The position numbers were made by a program, and so were the translations under genes. Below are positions 44,881-54,417 of a stretch of DNA of 64,000 bases, piece by piece; positions within the stretch are counted from its first letter, which is position 1; each line of letters opens with the position of its first letter. The notes under the pieces are model-generated. The model had not been told where the DNA came from. It was given only the letters and a program-made list of their open reading frames with translations, and made no database searches. Origin of the DNA: CAWGET01 sp963821715 (GTDB lineage Bacteria; Bacteroidota; Ignavibacteria; Ignavibacteriales; Melioribacteraceae); NCBI GenBank assembly GCA_963821715.1, contig CAWGET010000002.1, forward strand, positions 186,001 to 250,000, in the 5' to 3' direction.

Positions 44881-46014
44881 TCAATTAATTTGTCCGGCAA
44901 TTTCCTCCGAAGCGAGAGAAATTCCTTTTTCAATATTTTTAATCGATTCTTTTGAGTTCGAAAAATACTTTTTCAATTCGAGAAAATAAACATTTTTAAA
45001 TTTTTCTCTGTTAAAATCATCTTTAAAACTTCCGGCGCATAAAAATATTTTCGCCGCCGAATTTCCAAATTCTTTTATTATAACCGACGCCCCTTTATCC
45101 ATAAGCGATTGAGCGTCGAAACTTCCCTCACCCGTAATTACAAATTGTGGATCAATATTATTCCGGTTCGCGCCCAAGTCTTCTAAAATAAATTTTTTAG
45201 ATGACTTACTTTCCGCTCCAAAAAATAAATTCAATCCCGCCGCAAGTCCGCCTCCCGCTCCGGAAAGTTTACTTATTTCCGCCTTACGGATTTTCATCAA
45301 ATTTAAAATTTTCACAAAGCCTTTTTCAATTATATTTATTTCTTCGGAAGAAGCGCCTTTCTGTTTTGCGTAAACTTTTGCCGCGCCTTTTTCTCCGAGA
45401 AGCGGATTATCGACGTCGATAACTATTCCAATTTCAAAAGGAAGATTTACTTTAGGCAAACTTATTTTTTCCGCTTTATAGAAATTCTCCGGAATTAGTT
45501 TGAGAGGCTTCTCATTTGCATCAAACAATTTCAATCCGAAAAATCCGGCGCATCCTATTCCCAAATCGCTCGTCCCGGTTCCGCCGATACCAATTATTAC
45601 TTTCTCTATTTCCAAACTTTCTTCTTCTTTTAATTTTTTAAGATGAAAGAGAAGCTCGCCCATTCCTTTTGAAGATAATTCTAACTGACGGCGTTCGCTG
45701 ACGGGAATCATTTCGAGTCCAAGAATTTTTGCCGATTCGATGTAAACCGATTTACGCTTTAGGGAATATCCTAATTCGATTTTAATTTTTTCTTTGTCGG
45801 AAGGTGCTGAAATTAGATAAGAAAATATTTCCAAATCAAAAATATTTTTGCAAACGTTTAGAAAGCCGTCGCCTCCATCGGAAATTGGTTTTACAATAAA
45901 TTCGAACTTATCCGGATGAATGAATTTCGATAAATATTTTTTGAATTGTATCGCTGCGGTTACGGAATCGGCGCTTCCCTTGTAACTGTTTGGCGCAATA
46001 AGAATTTTCTTCAT
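44881..46014 (-). CDS. Glycerate kinase (type 1, GlxK/GarK-like)
   Basis: This 377 aa cytosolic kinase phosphorylates D-glycerate. It shows the signature APNSYKGSADSVTAAIQFKK at the N terminus, ISDGGDGFLNVCKNI, IGIGGTGTSDLGIGCAGFFG, and ITGEGSFDAQSLMDKGASV near the C terminus. Length is normal. It overlaps the HIT gene by four bases and is directly upstream of thyA. Confidence 0.93.
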   Translation of the reverse strand: MKKILIAPNSYKGSADSVTAAIQFKKYLSKFIHPDKFEFIVKPISDGGDGFLNVCKNIFDLEIFSYLISAPSDKEKIKIELGYSLKRKSVYIESAKILGLEMIPVSERRQLELSSKGMGELLFHLKKLKEEESLEIEKVIIGIGGTGTSDLGIGCAGFFGLKLFDANEKPLKLIPENFYKAEKISLPKVNLPFEIGIVIDVDNPLLGEKGAAKVYAKQKGASSEEINIIEKGFVKILNLMKIRKAEISKLSGAGGGLAAGLNLFFGAESKSSKKFILEDLGANRNNIDPQFVITGEGSFDAQSLMDKGASVIIKEFGNSAAKIFLCAGSFKDDFNREKFKNVYFLELKKYFSNSKESIKNIEKGISLASEEIAGQIN

Positions 46015-46514
46015 TCGCTTATTTTTTCGTACGCTTCCAGAAGTCGTTTCTTTGTAGCTAGAAGATCCTGCGAGATTACTTTAACTTCGCCGATGACCGG
46101 CATAAAATTAGTGTCGCCGTTCCATCGCGGAACCAGATGAAAATGAAGATGCTGATCAATTCCCGCGCCGGCAACCTTCCCGATGTTTGCACCAATATTA
46201 AAGCCTTGCGGCTTCATCGCGGAATCTAAAGCTTTTTCGGAAAGCTGCATAAGTTTCATCGCTTCGAGTAATTCTTCTTCTTTAAGAAGAGTAAAGTCGG
46301 ATAGATGACGATAAGGAATCACCATTAAATGGCCGCTGTTGTATGGATAAAGATTGAGCATTATGTAGCAATGCTCCGCTTTATACACAATCAGATTGGA
46401 ATCGTCGTTAATATTTTTTTCTCCGGCGCCGCAGAAAACACATTCTTCATCGCCCGATTTTGATTTGAACGAGTCGATATATTCCGAACGCCAGGGAGAC
46501 CAGATTTTTTGCAT
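46011..46514 (-). CDS. HIT-domain protein
   Basis: This 167 aa nucleotide-binding hydrolase or transferase has a zinc-type Cys pair in EECVFCGAGE, the helix and strand NSGHLMVIPYRHLSDF, and the catalytic HxHxHxx motif in QHLHFHLVPRW. The WSPWRSEYIDSF start is typical of the Ap4A-phosphorylase-like HIT branch. Substrate is not certain. Confidence 0.92.
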   Translation of the reverse strand: MQKIWSPWRSEYIDSFKSKSGDEECVFCGAGEKNINDDSNLIVYKAEHCYIMLNLYPYNSGHLMVIPYRHLSDFTLLKEEELLEAMKLMQLSEKALDSAMKPQGFNIGANIGKVAGAGIDQHLHFHLVPRWNGDTNFMPVIGEVKVISQDLLATKKRLLEAYEKISE

Positions 46515-46534
46515 AAGATTTATTTAATTTAGTA

Positions 46535-46556
46535 GAGACGGGACTTCTCCCGCCTC
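46535..46556. repeat. Palindrome GAGACGGGA/TCCCGCCTC
   Basis: A 9-bp stem (one A-C mismatch) with a four-base loop lies in the short gap between EF-G and HIT genes. It is of the same AGAGACG...CGCCTCT type, with the same A-C mismatch, as the palindrome at 57904. Confidence 0.5.
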
Positions 46557-46568
46557 TTAAATTGCAAT

Positions 46569-48659
46569 TTAAGCTTCTTCTTTTTCTTTTTTGTGTTCTT
46601 CAATTATTTTATTTTCAACGTCTCTCGGAACTTCTTCGTAATGAGAAAATTCGCGCGTATGTGCTCCTCTTCCCTGCGTTAAACTCCGCAGCTGCGTTGA
46701 ATATTTATATAATTCCGATAATGGAATTTTTGCCTTTATTAATTGAAATGGTCCTTCAGCGTCCATTCCTAATATTTTTCCTCTACGGCTTGAGATATCG
46801 CCCATCACATCGCCCATATATTCTTCGGGTACTTTTACCGTTATTTCATAAATCGGTTCAAGAATTACAGGTTTTGCATTGGTGAAGCCTTTCTTAAACG
46901 CCTGAGATGCTGCAATTTTGAAGGAAACTTCATCCGAATCCACATTATGAAAAGTTCCGTCGAAAAGAGTTACTTTAACATCGATGACTTTGCTGCCGGT
47001 CAATATACCCTTGCTCATTATTTCTTTTATTCCTTTTTCAACGGCTGGAATAAATCTTCCCGGTACAACTCCGCCAACAATCGCGTTAACAAATTCGAAA
47101 CCGGTTCCTCTTTCAACAGGCTCAAGTTTAAGATGAACGTGACCATACTGCCCGCGTCCGCCCGATTGTTTTTTATGCTTGTATTCCGCGTCTTCGGCTT
47201 TGCCCTTAATCGTTTCACGGTAAGGAATTCGTGGTTCGCCTAAATCCACATCTACGTCATAACGGTCTTTCAGCAATTTTACCGCGAGTGAAAGCTGAAG
47301 TTCTCCCTGTCCGCTCAAAATTGTTTGACCTAATTCCGGATCGAAAATAGTTGAGAGAGTTGGGTCTTCTTCGTGCATAGTATGAAGTCCGCTGGATATT
47401 TTATCTTCGTCCCCTTTAGATTTTGGAATAACGGCTCCCCGGATAACGAACGTAGGAAAATCAATCCGATCCAGCACAACGGAAAACTTTTTCGAAGAAA
47501 GCGTGTCGCCTGTATGCGTATCTTTAAGTTTAACAACAGCGCCGATATCCCCCGCCATTAACTGGTTTACTTCCTTACGATTTTTTCCGTTAAGAATAAA
47601 TAACTGCCCCAATCTTTCGGTGGTGTTATTTTTTGAATTTAATAAATCCATTCCGGGTGTAAGAGTACCGGAATAAACCTTGAAGATTGAAAGCTCGCCA
47701 ACATGCGGTTCCGAAAGCGATTTGAAAACGAGAAGCACGGGTTCTCCGTTTTCGTCCAATGGAATTTCAACTTTGCTTTCCTCTCCAGCTAAAGTTCCTT
47801 CTACTGCTTTTCTATCCTTAGGTGACGGGAAATACTTTGCTGCAAAATTCAGAAAATTATTTTGTCCTACACCGTTATTTGCAGAAAAAGCAAACACCGG
47901 AATTAAACTGCGATTAACTATTGCCGCCTTCAATCCTTTTTCAAAATCTTCCTCGGATAATGTGCCTTCTTCAAAAAATTTATTCATCAATTCTTCAGTG
48001 GATTCAGCTACTTTTTCAATCAATTCTTCGTGAAGCTGTTCGGCTTTTTCTTTCACGTCCTCCGGGACGTTTCCCTCGGATACCTTTTTTGAACCTGCTT
48101 CATCATAAGTATGAAGCTTCATTGTGGTTACATCAACAACAGAATTAAAATTTGTTCCTTCACTCACGGGAAAAGTAATTACGGTGGCGTCCTTACTCAT
48201 TCTGGCTTTAACTATACTTAAAGTATCTTCAAACTTTGAATGTTCGTTATCAACCTTATTTATAATTACAGCAGCGGGAAGATTTAAATTTTTTACATAT
48301 CCCCAGGTTGTTTCGGTACCAACTTCAACTCCCTCAGCGCTTTTTACAACCGCTACAGCAGTATCGGCAACATGAAGACTGCTTACAACCTGTCCTACAA
48401 AGTCAGAGTATCCCGGTGTATCCAGTATATTAATTTTAGTATTTTTCCATTCCAGATGCAGAGGGGATGAAGTTATGGAGATCTGTCTTTCAATTTCATT
48501 TGGATTAAAATCGGAAATCGTATTTCCTTCTTCAATTTTGCCGAGCCTGTTAACTTCGCCCGCCGTATAAAGCGCTAATTCCGATATTGAAGTCTTACCA
48601 CTTCCGCCATGACCAATGAACGCGATATTCCTTATCGCATCCGCCTTAAACTCTTTCAA
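46569..48659 (-). CDS. Elongation factor G paralogue (EF-G-like)
   Basis: This 696 aa translational GTPase shows G1 GHGGSGKTSISELALYTAG, G3 NILDTPGYSDFVGQ, and G4 VIINKVDNEHSKF. Domains II-V follow, including PRIPYRETIKGKAEDAEYKHKK and GVVPGRFIPAVEKGI. The substitutions GHGGSGKTS (canonical EF-G is AHIDAGKTT) and the missing DxxR switch mark it as the EF-G-like subfamily (EF-G2 type). This subfamily may act in ribosome recycling or stress and not in elongation. It starts at TTG after GGAGG. Confidence 0.93.
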   Translation of the reverse strand: MKEFKADAIRNIAFIGHGGSGKTSISELALYTAGEVNRLGKIEEGNTISDFNPNEIERQISITSSPLHLEWKNTKINILDTPGYSDFVGQVVSSLHVADTAVAVVKSAEGVEVGTETTWGYVKNLNLPAAVIINKVDNEHSKFEDTLSIVKARMSKDATVITFPVSEGTNFNSVVDVTTMKLHTYDEAGSKKVSEGNVPEDVKEKAEQLHEELIEKVAESTEELMNKFFEEGTLSEEDFEKGLKAAIVNRSLIPVFAFSANNGVGQNNFLNFAAKYFPSPKDRKAVEGTLAGEESKVEIPLDENGEPVLLVFKSLSEPHVGELSIFKVYSGTLTPGMDLLNSKNNTTERLGQLFILNGKNRKEVNQLMAGDIGAVVKLKDTHTGDTLSSKKFSVVLDRIDFPTFVIRGAVIPKSKGDEDKISSGLHTMHEEDPTLSTIFDPELGQTILSGQGELQLSLAVKLLKDRYDVDVDLGEPRIPYRETIKGKAEDAEYKHKKQSGGRGQYGHVHLKLEPVERGTGFEFVNAIVGGVVPGRFIPAVEKGIKEIMSKGILTGSKVIDVKVTLFDGTFHNVDSDEVSFKIAASQAFKKGFTNAKPVILEPIYEITVKVPEEYMGDVMGDISSRRGKILGMDAEGPFQLIKAKIPLSELYKYSTQLRSLTQGRGAHTREFSHYEEVPRDVENKIIEEHKKEKEEA

Positions 48660-48691
48660 AATTCCTCCATTATCTTATATCTGTTTTAAGT

Positions 48692-49069
48692 TTAGTGAAA
48701 TTCATTTGATTGATTTTTGCCCTCACCCTGGGAAGTTTTTTTTCTGAAGATGTTTTTAAACGGATTATATTTTCCTCTCTCTTTCAATTTTGAGAAGAGC
48801 CAATCAAATTGATTTTTTACGGAATTTACTGTTTGGTTTGTATCTAGGATAAGTTTTTCGAGGTCGTTACTGATTTTTATAAGTTTGAGGTTTACATCCT
48901 GTAAACTATCAAGGAGTGGTACGGTCCGGGACGAAACGTCCCGGACTTCCCCTCTAATTTCGTCTACCCTGTTCCCCAGTTTTCTTAGAAAAAATATTCC
49001 GTAAACGAGAAAGATTATTGCTGTAACAATAAGAATGACCAGCAATATGTTTATTAAATTATATTCCAC
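48692..49069 (-). CDS. Single-TM protein, DUF948-like
   Basis: This 125 aa protein has an N-terminal TM helix (LLVILIVTAIIFLVYGIFFL) followed by a heptad-rich helix (LLDSLQDVNLKLIKISNDLE) and a basic C-tail. This is the pattern of DUF948/YtxG-like proteins that pair with YtxH. It starts at GTG 49069, two bases from the YtxH gene. A perfect 23-base palindrome lies in its coding sequence (48924-48946). Confidence 0.75.
   Translation of the reverse strand: MEYNLINILLVILIVTAIIFLVYGIFFLRKLGNRVDEIRGEVRDVSSRTVPLLDSLQDVNLKLIKISNDLEKLILDTNQTVNSVKNQFDWLFSKLKERGKYNPFKNIFRKKTSQGEGKNQSNEFH
48924..48946. repeat. Perfect palindrome inside a coding sequence
   Basis: GTCCGGGACG-AAA-CGTCCCGGAC has a 10-bp GC-rich stem in an otherwise AT-rich gene. 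It encodes VRDVSSRT in frame. It resembles the intergenic palindromes and may mark an in-frame insertion of one. Confidence 0.7.
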
Positions 49070-49071
49070 AG

Positions 49072-49455
49072 CTATGCATTTTCACTTTTTTCTTCTAAAT
49101 CGTCTTTCGCTTCTTCAATTTCTTCTTCTAAATCCTGCGCAGCCGTTTCAACTTTACTTTTACCGGAAGAAAGAATTTTTTCAACTTCGTCCAGTAACGA
49201 ATCTACTTTTACTTTAGCGTCGGAAATAAGCTGCTCCGATTTTTTTCTGCTGTCGGTTACCATTTCTGTTGCTTTTTCTTTTGCCTGTTCAAAATAATTT
49301 TCGGTTTCTTTAACTAAGTCATCCGACCTTTTCTTTATATCACCTCTAAGTTCTTTACCAGTTTTAGGCGCTAAAAGTAACCCGACAAGCGAACCGACAA
49401 TTGAGCCGGCAAGCATTCCTACAAACCAGGTGTTTCCTTCTCTATTCTTTCCCAT
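49072..49455 (-). CDS. YtxH domain-containing protein
   Basis: This 127 aa protein has an N-terminal glycine-zipper TM (GMLAGSIVGSLVGLLLAPKT, then GKELRGDI), the YtxH hallmark, followed by a long amphipathic helix (KTENYFEQAKEKATEMV-like) and an acidic end. It pairs with the DUF948-like gene. The family is often linked to envelope stress. The 126-base gap upstream is AT-rich and holds no gene. Confidence 0.85.
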   Translation of the reverse strand: MGKNREGNTWFVGMLAGSIVGSLVGLLLAPKTGKELRGDIKKRSDDLVKETENYFEQAKEKATEMVTDSRKKSEQLISDAKVKVDSLLDEVEKILSSGKSKVETAAQDLEEEIEEAKDDLEEKSENA

Positions 49456-49581
49456 TTTTCCTCCAACTTTATTATCAATTATTAAAATTAGTAAATCTAC
49501 ATATTTTTTACAATTTCTTTCGGATTGTTTTCAACCTTTCTGATGTCAAATATAAACATCAAAGTTCAAAACTAAAATAAA

Positions 49582-50538
49582 TTATAATCTTTCGATCTTT
49601 AACTTTTTCCCAAATTTTTTTTGATAGAAAAAGAGACTTACAATACCAACAAAAACAGCAAACCACAATGTAACAATTCTGATGATAAAAGTTGCGGCTA
49701 CGGCAATATTTTTTGAAGCTCCTTTTTGTAGAATCAAGAAAGTTAATGAACCTTCGGTCACTCCAAGTCCTGCTGGCAACATAGTTATGGAACCTGCTAT
49801 TGTTGCGAAGGCATACGCGAAAGTCGCCCACAAAATTGAAACATCAATATTAAAATTTATTAATATAAGATAAAAGGCAAAACATTCAAAGAACCAGGCA
49901 GCAAGGCTTAGAATTATCATCTTGATTAAAGGAACAGGTTTCAGCATCTCATAAGAACTTTCGTAAGATGATCTTATATTACCGGAAAATTTACTCACAA
50001 TTTTTATTTGTGAAATCCTGTCAATTATCTTCAAAGAAAATCTTCTGCTGCTTATAATCATCACAACAAAAACAAAAAATACTCCTGTTGCAATAACTAT
50101 GTAGATTCCGTAGTTGTAAACTAATGCTCCAATTAACGCTAGAAGTATGAGTGATAGGAAATCTGTTATCCTTTCAACAATTATTATGGGAGCGGTTTTA
50201 CTTATTGAAACTCCGGCAACCTGTTTAACCATATATGATTTTAAAAGCTCTCCCATTTTTCCGGGAGTAACGGACATTATTAAGCCAGACATGAATATTG
50301 AATATGAATTTGAAAAAGAAATATTAACATCAAGCAGATTTAGATAATAATGCCATTTAGCAAACCGCGTAACATAATTTGAGTAAGTAAGTACAAATAA
50401 TATCGGTATGATGATTAAATTGAATTCGTAAAAAGATTTTAGCAGCAAATCATAATCGGCGTAAATTGCCAAAGCCAAATAAATTAAAGCCGCGGCGCCT
50501 ATTGAGATAAATAGATTTTTCTTAATTTTTTCAATCAA
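49582..50538 (-). CDS. Flippase-like membrane protein (LPG synthase TM region, UPF0104)
   Basis: This 318 aa polytopic inner-membrane protein has about eight TM helices. It shows the family's YSNYVTRFAKWHYYLNLLDV, GLIMSVTPGKMGELLKSYMV (about 88-107), and MLPAGLGVTEGSLTFLIL near the C terminus. Relatives move glycolipids or form the TM half of lysyl-phosphatidylglycerol synthase. TTG 50538 overlaps the maf stop, so the two are coupled. Confidence 0.88.
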   Translation of the reverse strand: MIEKIKKNLFISIGAAALIYLALAIYADYDLLLKSFYEFNLIIIPILFVLTYSNYVTRFAKWHYYLNLLDVNISFSNSYSIFMSGLIMSVTPGKMGELLKSYMVKQVAGVSISKTAPIIIVERITDFLSLILLALIGALVYNYGIYIVIATGVFFVFVVMIISSRRFSLKIIDRISQIKIVSKFSGNIRSSYESSYEMLKPVPLIKMIILSLAAWFFECFAFYLILINFNIDVSILWATFAYAFATIAGSITMLPAGLGVTEGSLTFLILQKGASKNIAVAATFIIRIVTLWFAVFVGIVSLFFYQKKFGKKLKIERL

Positions 50539-51119
50539 GTTTCAATAACATCCAATAATTTTTTATATACTTTGGAAAGAGGTAATCCGACTACATTATA
50601 ATAACAACCGGAAATTTTTGTAACGAATACAGCTCCGAAATCATCCTGAATTCCGTAAGCACCGGCTTTATCCATAGGACTGCCGCTTTTAACATAATCG
50701 TCTATTTCTTCATCCGATAAATTTCTGAATGTAACAGCTGTTTTTTCGAAGTCAACTATTTTTCGATCTGTGCTTTTATTTTTTATTGCGAAGCCGGTAT
50801 ATACATTATGCGTTTTACCGCTTAGTTTTTTCAATATTGCTTTTGCTTCCGATTCACTTTTCGGCTTACCTATAATTTCTTTATCCAAAACCACAATCGT
50901 ATCAGCCGTAATTAATATTCCGTGGTCTGTTTTTTTTTCTGCGAGAGATAATTTTTGTTCGGAGAGACGCTTTACGGTTTTAACGGGATGTTCACCGTCT
51001 AGTATTTCTTCTTTAAGATCAACGGAAAAACTTTTAAATTGAATATTGATTTGTTTTAATAATTTTCTTCTTCGCGGAGATTTGGATGCGAGATAAATAG
51101 GTAGATTTGTCGGGAGCAT
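50535..51119 (-). CDS. Maf-family nucleotide pyrophosphatase
   Basis: This 194 aa protein is a septum-associated house-cleaning pyrophosphatase for modified or canonical nucleotides (dTTP/UTP type likely). It shows YLASKSPRRRKLLKQINIQF at the N terminus, LITADTIVVLDKEIIGKPKS (about 68-87), and DKAGAYGIQDDFGAVFV. It is immediately upstream of the flippase-like gene. Confidence 0.93.
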   Translation of the reverse strand: MLPTNLPIYLASKSPRRRKLLKQINIQFKSFSVDLKEEILDGEHPVKTVKRLSEQKLSLAEKKTDHGILITADTIVVLDKEIIGKPKSESEAKAILKKLSGKTHNVYTGFAIKNKSTDRKIVDFEKTAVTFRNLSDEEIDDYVKSGSPMDKAGAYGIQDDFGAVFVTKISGCYYNVVGLPLSKVYKKLLDVIET

Positions 51120-51158
51120 AAAAGTTACCGTATAAGTTACGGAAGGTTTTGGGGTCTA

Positions 51159-51572
51159 TTATCTAAATAATGCTTTAATACTTCCCCAAGTTTGTTTTAC
51201 TCCTGAAGGAGTAGTGAGAACAGTTACTTCTTCTGAATAACTGACGCCGCTTTCTTCAACAATTTTCAACCGGTAAATATACATTTCTTCATTAATCTTA
51301 TAAGCACCTTTATCTATGAATTCATATCTCTTATCAGAGTCAGGCTCAACAACCGCAATACCGTTGTTTACATAATCGCCGTTCATATTTCTCCGTTGAA
51401 CGACGAAGTGCACCAAGCCGTCTTCTTCGCCCGTTTGCCATCGGAGAATAATATTACCATTATCGTTTTCTGCCGTTAGTTTATCTATAAAGGTAACACC
51501 GGCAGCAAAAGCGCCGTTTAGAAAGGCAATAAAAAGAAAGATAAAAATTTTCTTTGCGAATGTAATTTTCAT
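51159..51572 (-). CDS. Small exported protein with fibronectin/immunoglobulin-like fold
   Basis: This 137 aa protein has a signal peptide (IFIFLFIAFLNGAFAAG). It contains one beta-rich domain with NGNIILRWQTGEEDGLVHFV and YIYRLKIVEESGVSYSEEVT. The spacing is that of FnIII-like modules common in Ignavibacteria exported proteins. There is no T9SS domain. Function unknown. Confidence 0.7.
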   Translation of the reverse strand: MKITFAKKIFIFLFIAFLNGAFAAGVTFIDKLTAENDNGNIILRWQTGEEDGLVHFVVQRRNMNGDYVNNGIAVVEPDSDKRYEFIDKGAYKINEEMYIYRLKIVEESGVSYSEEVTVLTTPSGVKQTWGSIKALFR

Positions 51573-51697
51573 AGAGGCAATATATTTTTTCTTGGCTATA
51601 TAATCAAGTAATTAAATAAAATTATTTTTTTCTGTGCTCCAGCCTTAAATCCTCAATTAATTTAATTAAATTATCGGATAAACAAAAACAATTATTA

Positions 51698-52891
51698 ATG
51701 GAATACTGGAAAAAGAATCTACTCTTTATTTGGTTAAGCCAATTTTTCGCCATGGTCGGGATGAGTTCCATCGTTCCGTTTCTTCCTCTTTTTATTCGGG
51801 AATTGGGTATAGTTTCCGTAAGTGAAACCGCTAAATGGAGCGGTTGGGTTTTTGCCGGTCCGTTTTTCATTTCATTTTTCCTTACACCTGTCTGGGGAAG
51901 CCTCGGCGATAAATACGGAAGAAAGATTATTTCCATTCGGGCAATCTTCGGTTTGGCAATCGCTCAGGTTTTGGTCGGACTTTCTCAAAACGTTACACAT
52001 CTATTCCTCGCACGTCTTCTTCAAGGCGCACTCAGCGGTTTTATTCCTTCCGCAATGGCTTTAGTTGCAGCCAATACTCCAAAAGAAAAAACCAGCTACG
52101 CACTCGGCATTTTACAAACAGGAACTGCAGCGGGAACCGTGCTCGGCCCTCTTATTGGCGGTTTCTTAGCCGACCTTATGGGATACAGAAATGTTTTTTT
52201 CTTAGTAAGCGGTCTGCTTACTTTGACCGGAGTGTTCTTTATAATATTTGTAAAGGAACAAAATAAGGTTGATAAAGATGATAAAAAATATAGTTGGATA
52301 GAAAACTGGAAATTTATTTTCGCGAGTAAAAAATTATTAAAAATCGCTTTGCTTATTGCTCTTACTTCGCTGGGTTTTACTCTCATCCGCCCGATTTTTG
52401 TTCTTTATTTAGAAACATTCAATATTACTTCTGAATATTTTGCGACCATAACAGGAGCGGTTTACGGCGTAATGGGAATCTTCACGGCATTTTCATCCGC
52501 TATTTGGGGAAAGAGGGCGGTAAAATCCGGCTATAAAAGAAATCTGATTTACGCCGCGTCAATAACGGCCGCAATGTATTTCGTACACTTTTTTATTTAT
52601 GATGTGTGGCTTCTCATTATTGTACGATCAATACTCGGCTTCGGTTTCGGCGGATTACTACCGCTTCTATTCTCATATCTTAATGAAAATGTTCCATTCA
52701 ATAGAAAGAGCGGTGTTCTCGCCGTCGGTTCAAGTTTCCAGATATTGGGAAATATTGCAGGGCCAACGAGCGGCGGAATGATCTCAAGTATGTTCGGGCT
52801 TCGAATTCCTTTTTTGCTAAGCGGTTTTATTTTTATTATTTTCTCGTCAATTGTCCTTTCACTTAAAGGTAAAAACAAAATTTCCGACTGA
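51698..52891 (+). CDS. Major facilitator superfamily transporter
   Basis: This 397 aa inner-membrane carrier has 12 TM helices. The MFS loop-2/3 signature is GSLGDKYGRKIISIRAIFG (about 67-85), with the helix-5 pattern LGILQTGTAAGTVLGPLIGG. It falls in the multidrug (TetA/MdtG-like) branch by the N-terminal sequence. It is divergent from the 51159 gene and stands alone; the substrate is unknown. Confidence 0.92.
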   Translation: MEYWKKNLLFIWLSQFFAMVGMSSIVPFLPLFIRELGIVSVSETAKWSGWVFAGPFFISFFLTPVWGSLGDKYGRKIISIRAIFGLAIAQVLVGLSQNVTHLFLARLLQGALSGFIPSAMALVAANTPKEKTSYALGILQTGTAAGTVLGPLIGGFLADLMGYRNVFFLVSGLLTLTGVFFIIFVKEQNKVDKDDKKYSWIENWKFIFASKKLLKIALLIALTSLGFTLIRPIFVLYLETFNITSEYFATITGAVYGVMGIFTAFSSAIWGKRAVKSGYKRNLIYAASITAAMYFVHFFIYDVWLLIIVRSILGFGFGGLLPLLFSYLNENVPFNRKSGVLAVGSSFQILGNIAGPTSGGMISSMFGLRIPFLLSGFIFIIFSSIVLSLKGKNKISD

Positions 52892-52960
52892 ATTATTTTT
52901 TCTTTCACATATTTTTGTATATTTAATCTTGTTATTATTTAACCATATTGGGGAGGTAAT

Positions 52961-54393
52961 ATGAAAATTCTTTTTACTTTTCTTTTTTCTGCTTTTTTTA
53001 CACTATTTACATACTCACAAACTTTAGAAGGCGAATGGTCAAACATTTACTCCACTTACGATAACAACGATAACGGAACCGGCTATAACACGATTTCCGT
53101 TGCGGTTCTGGGTGAAGATACATTCGTCAGCGCTTGTTTACAGAGCAGAAGACCAAGCAACAAATTATTTAGTCGGATACAAAGACGCGGATTCGGCGGC
53201 CGGCAGGATCGGCACTGTAGACGGCGCAGGATTTATTGATAGCTGGTTTTCCGGTTTCTTCGAGATACAACTAAATACTGCTCTCGATTTAGCGCACTTT
53301 AACGATCAAATCTATCTTGCTAATAATGATGACAATCATAATATTTTAGTTTATGAGATGACTGAGAACGGCGTTGAACCTGCGGAATTAAGACTGGAAA
53401 CCGGAACAGATAAAATTTGGGCAATAGATACGGATTTGGACGGCAGAATTTATGTTACAGCCGCCGGAAATGCTTCTACAAAAGGGAAAGTTCTAATTTA
53501 TGAAGGTCCGGCTAACGAAACGGCCTGGAGCGACGGGCATGTTGCCTCTCCTATTCGAATTATAGATATGCCTGAAGAAGGTTCGCTGCGAGGCGTAACA
53601 GTTAATGATGACGGAAGCACAACTTATTCGTTTCCAATCATCAGGCAAGAAAAATATATAAGTTTAATCGGTAATCCGGAGTAACGGATACGAATTGGAT
53701 TTCAATTTTGAGTTTACTGGTTGAAGATAGTCTTGATAGAAGATGAATAAACTTCCCGGTCCTTGGGGATTAAATTATATGTTCGATAAAAATCTTTTAT
53801 TTGCCGCAAGCGATTTTGATTTTATCGCCGGAGGAAACGCTTACGAATATGCAAAATTGTTTGTAATTAATCCGACTGATGGAGATGTTTTAGATACCAT
53901 CAATGTTGCGAAATGGAATTTCGATAAAACTGGTTCTTATAATTCGAGACCCGGTGGAACCGATCCCGGAAATGCATCCGGTTATGCATCGACTTATAAT
54001 GTAGATTTTGATCCGAACTACAATGTGTACAGTCAATCCTTCTTTGGCTGGACTGTTGAGAAATGGAGCTATGACGGGACTCTTCCGGTTATTGTTTCAG
54101 TAGAACTAAAAAATTCAAGCATCCCTTCTGAATATTCATTAAAACAAAATTATCCCAATCCTTTTAATCCCTCCACAACAATAGAATTTTCTGTTCCGGA
54201 GAAATCGAATATTGATCTGAGCATTTATTCTATTAACGGAGAATTAATAGGAACGGCGCTAGAAGCAAAAGAATATGAAGCGGGAAATTATAAAGTAACG
54301 ATCGATATGAAGAATTATTCATCCGGAGTTTATATTTATTCTTTAAAATCCGGAAGCATTAAATTAACTAACAAGATGGTACTTGTTAAATAA
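52961..54393 (+). pseudogene. T9SS cargo protein with propeller-like domain, multiply frameshifted
   Basis: A signal peptide (FTFLFSAFFTLFTYSQ) begins a secreted protein of about 470 aa. Frame changes occur at about 53130 (VSACLQ to VYRAEDQATNYL) and at several places in 53620-53745. There SNHQARKIYKF, IGNPE, GYELDFNFEFT and VEDSLDRR are each in a different frame before MNKLPGPWGLNYM resumes. The last part ends with the T9SS type A sorting domain (NYPNPFNPSTTIEFSVPEKS, SGVYIYSLKSGSIKLTNKMV). At least five indels make a genuine pseudogene plausible. It is the first of two tandem cargo genes. Confidence 0.8.
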
Positions 54394-54417
54394 TAATCAA
54401 TCAATAAAGGAGGTTGT

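Noticed and set aside
46569..48659. The canonical EF-G (fusA)
   Set aside because: G1 motif GHGGSGKTS and other substitutions fit the EF-G-like paralogue; canonical EF-G is normally next to rpsG and tuf, not seen here.
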